Assembly: GCA_035459965.1 (NCBI GenBank)
Contig: DATHXC010000011.1
Location: forward strand, 72,994-136,993
DNA length: 64,000 nucleotides
Direction of reading: 5' to 3'
Origin: DATHXC01 sp035459965
Lineage (GTDB): Bacteria > Pseudomonadota > Gammaproteobacteria > Burkholderiales > Methylophilaceae
A program made the translations under genes and the position numbers. The notes beneath the pieces were generated by a model that saw nothing but the letters and a program-made list of their open reading frames with translations, did no database searches and was not told where the DNA came from. Below are positions 62,767-64,000 of the stretch, one piece after another (position 1 is the first letter of the stretch; each line of letters starts with the position of its first letter).

Positions 62767-63845
62767 GCCTGCATGTTGTGGTTGTCGGCGGTGGCATTGT
62801 CGGCTGTATGACCGCCATGGAGCTGGTAGCGCACGGCTGCCGCGTCACTATCGTCGAGCGCAACCAGATCGCCAGCCAGACTTCCGGCGAATCCTCCTGG
62901 GCTGGTGGTGGCATCCTTTTTCCCCTGTTGCCGTGGATGTATCCCGACCCTGTTAACACCCTCACCACCCAGGGGGCACTCGCTTATCAATCGTTATGTC
63001 AGCGTCTGCAACAAGAGACCGGGATTGATTCCGGTTTTGATCAATCCGGCTTCTTATTGCTGCCGGCATTTGATGTTGAAGCCGCGCACAGCTGGTGTGA
63101 GCGTAACCAGCTAGCCGCGCAGCAAGTCAAGGCAAGCGCTTTTGGCGTGCAATCATTGAGTGGGGACGATGCGCTATGGTTGCCCACTGTATGCCAGGTG
63201 CGGCCACCCTATTTAATGCAGGCACTACGCAAATGGCTGGAGCAAAACAATGTCACCTTGCTGGAGCGCACCGAGCTCAAGCCGTTGCGCGAAGCAAAAC
63301 CACTGCATGAGTGGGAAACGCTCACTGGTGAAAAACTAAAGGCCGACAAGTTCGTCGTCACCTCTGGCGCATGGAGTTTCGAGCTACTGAAAGACGTAGC
63401 CGAAAAACTCAATATCAAGCCCATGCGTGGGCAGATTCTGCTCTACCAGCCCAAGCGCAATCTAGAGCAGATCGTTTACCGAGAAGGTTTTTACATGATC
63501 CCACGACGCGACGGCTACCTGCTGGCAGGCAGCACGCTGGAAGATGTGGGCTTTGATGCTTCGACTACTGATACGGTGCGTGAAGAGCTTAAAGCCAAGG
63601 CAGAAGCAATCATGCCCGAGCTAAAAGGCATGCCTGTGATCAAGCATTGGAGCGGATTGCGGCCAGGTACTCCAGAGAATATTCCAACGATTTCAGCGCA
63701 TCCGCAGGTTGAGAACCTTTATCTCAATACCGGGCATTTCCGTTATGGATTGACCATGGCACCGGCCAGTGCGAGGTTGGTGGCGGGGTTGGTATGCGGG
63801 GAGGAGAGTGGGATTGATTCGAGGCCGTATGCATTGGCGGTTTAA
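62763..63845 (+). CDS. thiO: FAD-dependent glycine/D-amino-acid oxidase (ThiO-like)
   Basis: A 360-residue flavoenzyme with an N-terminal dinucleotide-binding motif VVGGGIVGCMTAMEL and the C-terminal LYLNTGHFRYGLTMAPASA that closes the FAD site. ThiO makes iminoglycine for the thiazole part of thiamine. No other thi gene is in the window, so the exact substrate rests on homology. It starts inside the antiporter stop codon, so the two are likely cotranslated. Confidence 0.85.
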   Translation: MSLHVVVVGGGIVGCMTAMELVAHGCRVTIVERNQIASQTSGESSWAGGGILFPLLPWMYPDPVNTLTTQGALAYQSLCQRLQQETGIDSGFDQSGFLLLPAFDVEAAHSWCERNQLAAQQVKASAFGVQSLSGDDALWLPTVCQVRPPYLMQALRKWLEQNNVTLLERTELKPLREAKPLHEWETLTGEKLKADKFVVTSGAWSFELLKDVAEKLNIKPMRGQILLYQPKRNLEQIVYREGFYMIPRRDGYLLAGSTLEDVGFDASTTDTVREELKAKAEAIMPELKGMPVIKHWSGLRPGTPENIPTISAHPQVENLYLNTGHFRYGLTMAPASARLVAGLVCGEESGIDSRPYALAV

Positions 63846-63868
63846 GCTGGCTTAAGTAACATTCCTTT

Positions 63869-63916
63869 TCGCCTTTAGGCGAGGTACTTTATTTTGCTTG
63901 TCCAAAATAAAGTACC
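63869..63916. repeat. Dispersed palindromic repeat (edge of element)
   Basis: A small TCGCC/GGCGA hairpin (63869-63882) is followed directly by a 13-bp inverted repeat, GGTACTTTATTTT (63883-63895), with its complement at 63904-63916 and an eight-base loop. The following bases (CCAAACAAAAAGACACCCCC) resemble the continuation of a repeat I know as scattered in many proteobacterial genomes. It may also end the thiO transcript. The window stops inside the region. Confidence 0.6.
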
Positions 63917-64000
63917 CAAACAAAAAGACACCCCCTCCCACGTTCCTTCGGAATCCCCTGCGCTGCTCACCCTCATGGGCGTCAATCAAACTCGCCCTAG

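Overview
The window is a stretch of ordinary chromosome from a betaproteobacterium, most likely a methylotroph of the Methylophilaceae (Methylotenera/Methylophilus/Methylovorus type). This is inferred from gene order and base composition, not from a marker gene. The clues are the dapF-DUF484-xerC block beside metK, the smg-dprA-LysM block divergent from def-fmt, the htpX-rsmB-DUF4390-ntrY-ntrX run, and the ptsI-ptsH-EIIA-rapZ-hprK-hpf-rpoN-lptB-lptA-lptC-kdsC-kdsD run, all of which are typical of Betaproteobacteria. An SAH riboswitch lies in front of ahcY. I see no phage, insertion sequence, CRISPR array or plasmid functions.

Layout. 1-10.2 kb is an accessory-like stretch: a truncated SDR oxidoreductase divergent from a LysR regulator, two large c-di-GMP signalling proteins (response regulator-PAS-GGDEF-EAL and GAF/PAS-GGDEF), a Tim44-domain membrane protein, a small secreted protein, a DUF3291 protein and a PAP2 phosphatase. 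Two copies of the same long hairpin sit in two convergent gaps here. 10.2-11.1 kb is an AT-rich gap with a possible small RNA, followed by tRNA-Val(UAC), tRNA-Asp(GUC) and a strong bidirectional terminator. 11.2-18.1 kb is a complete tripartite RND efflux operon (pump, adaptor, outer-membrane lipoprotein) divergent from its probable LysR regulator. 18.1-21.9 kb holds an AlkA-type glycosylase, a LysR/SDR divergent pair and the Ada alkylation-repair regulator.

21.9-31.5 kb contains sodB, the xerC-DUF484-dapF-acyltransferase set, and the activated-methyl cycle genes metK, an HD-GYP protein, riboswitch-ahcY, a small membrane protein and metF. SAM made by MetK is consumed by methyltransferases, AhcY removes the SAH, and MetF supplies methyl-tetrahydrofolate for remaking methionine. 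31.5-42.2 kb has smg, dprA and a LysM protein on one strand, and def, fmt, htpX, rsmB, DUF4390 and an NtrY/NtrX-like two-component pair on the other. 42.3-50.5 kb encodes an SRPBCC protein, an HDOD-GAF protein, two methyltransferases (one is RlmF), a small acidic protein, exonuclease III, oligopeptidase A and a DUF4870 protein.

50.5-60.6 kb is a long minus-strand cluster combining a regulatory phosphotransferase system (EI, HPr, EIIA-Man, HPr kinase), RapZ, the hibernation factor, sigma-54, LPS transport (LptB/A/C) and the KDO-pathway enzymes KdsC/KdsD. It links nitrogen/carbon signalling to envelope assembly. The window closes with a Kef-type cation/proton antiporter, a ThiO-like FAD oxidase and the edge of a dispersed palindromic repeat.

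The most notable features are the structure-conserved hairpin pair, the NtrX homologue with a collapsed AAA+ domain, the c-di-GMP receiver lacking its conserved lysine, the HD-GYP gene inside the methyl cycle cluster, and a basic tail on LptC. I found no convincing wholly new multi-gene system.
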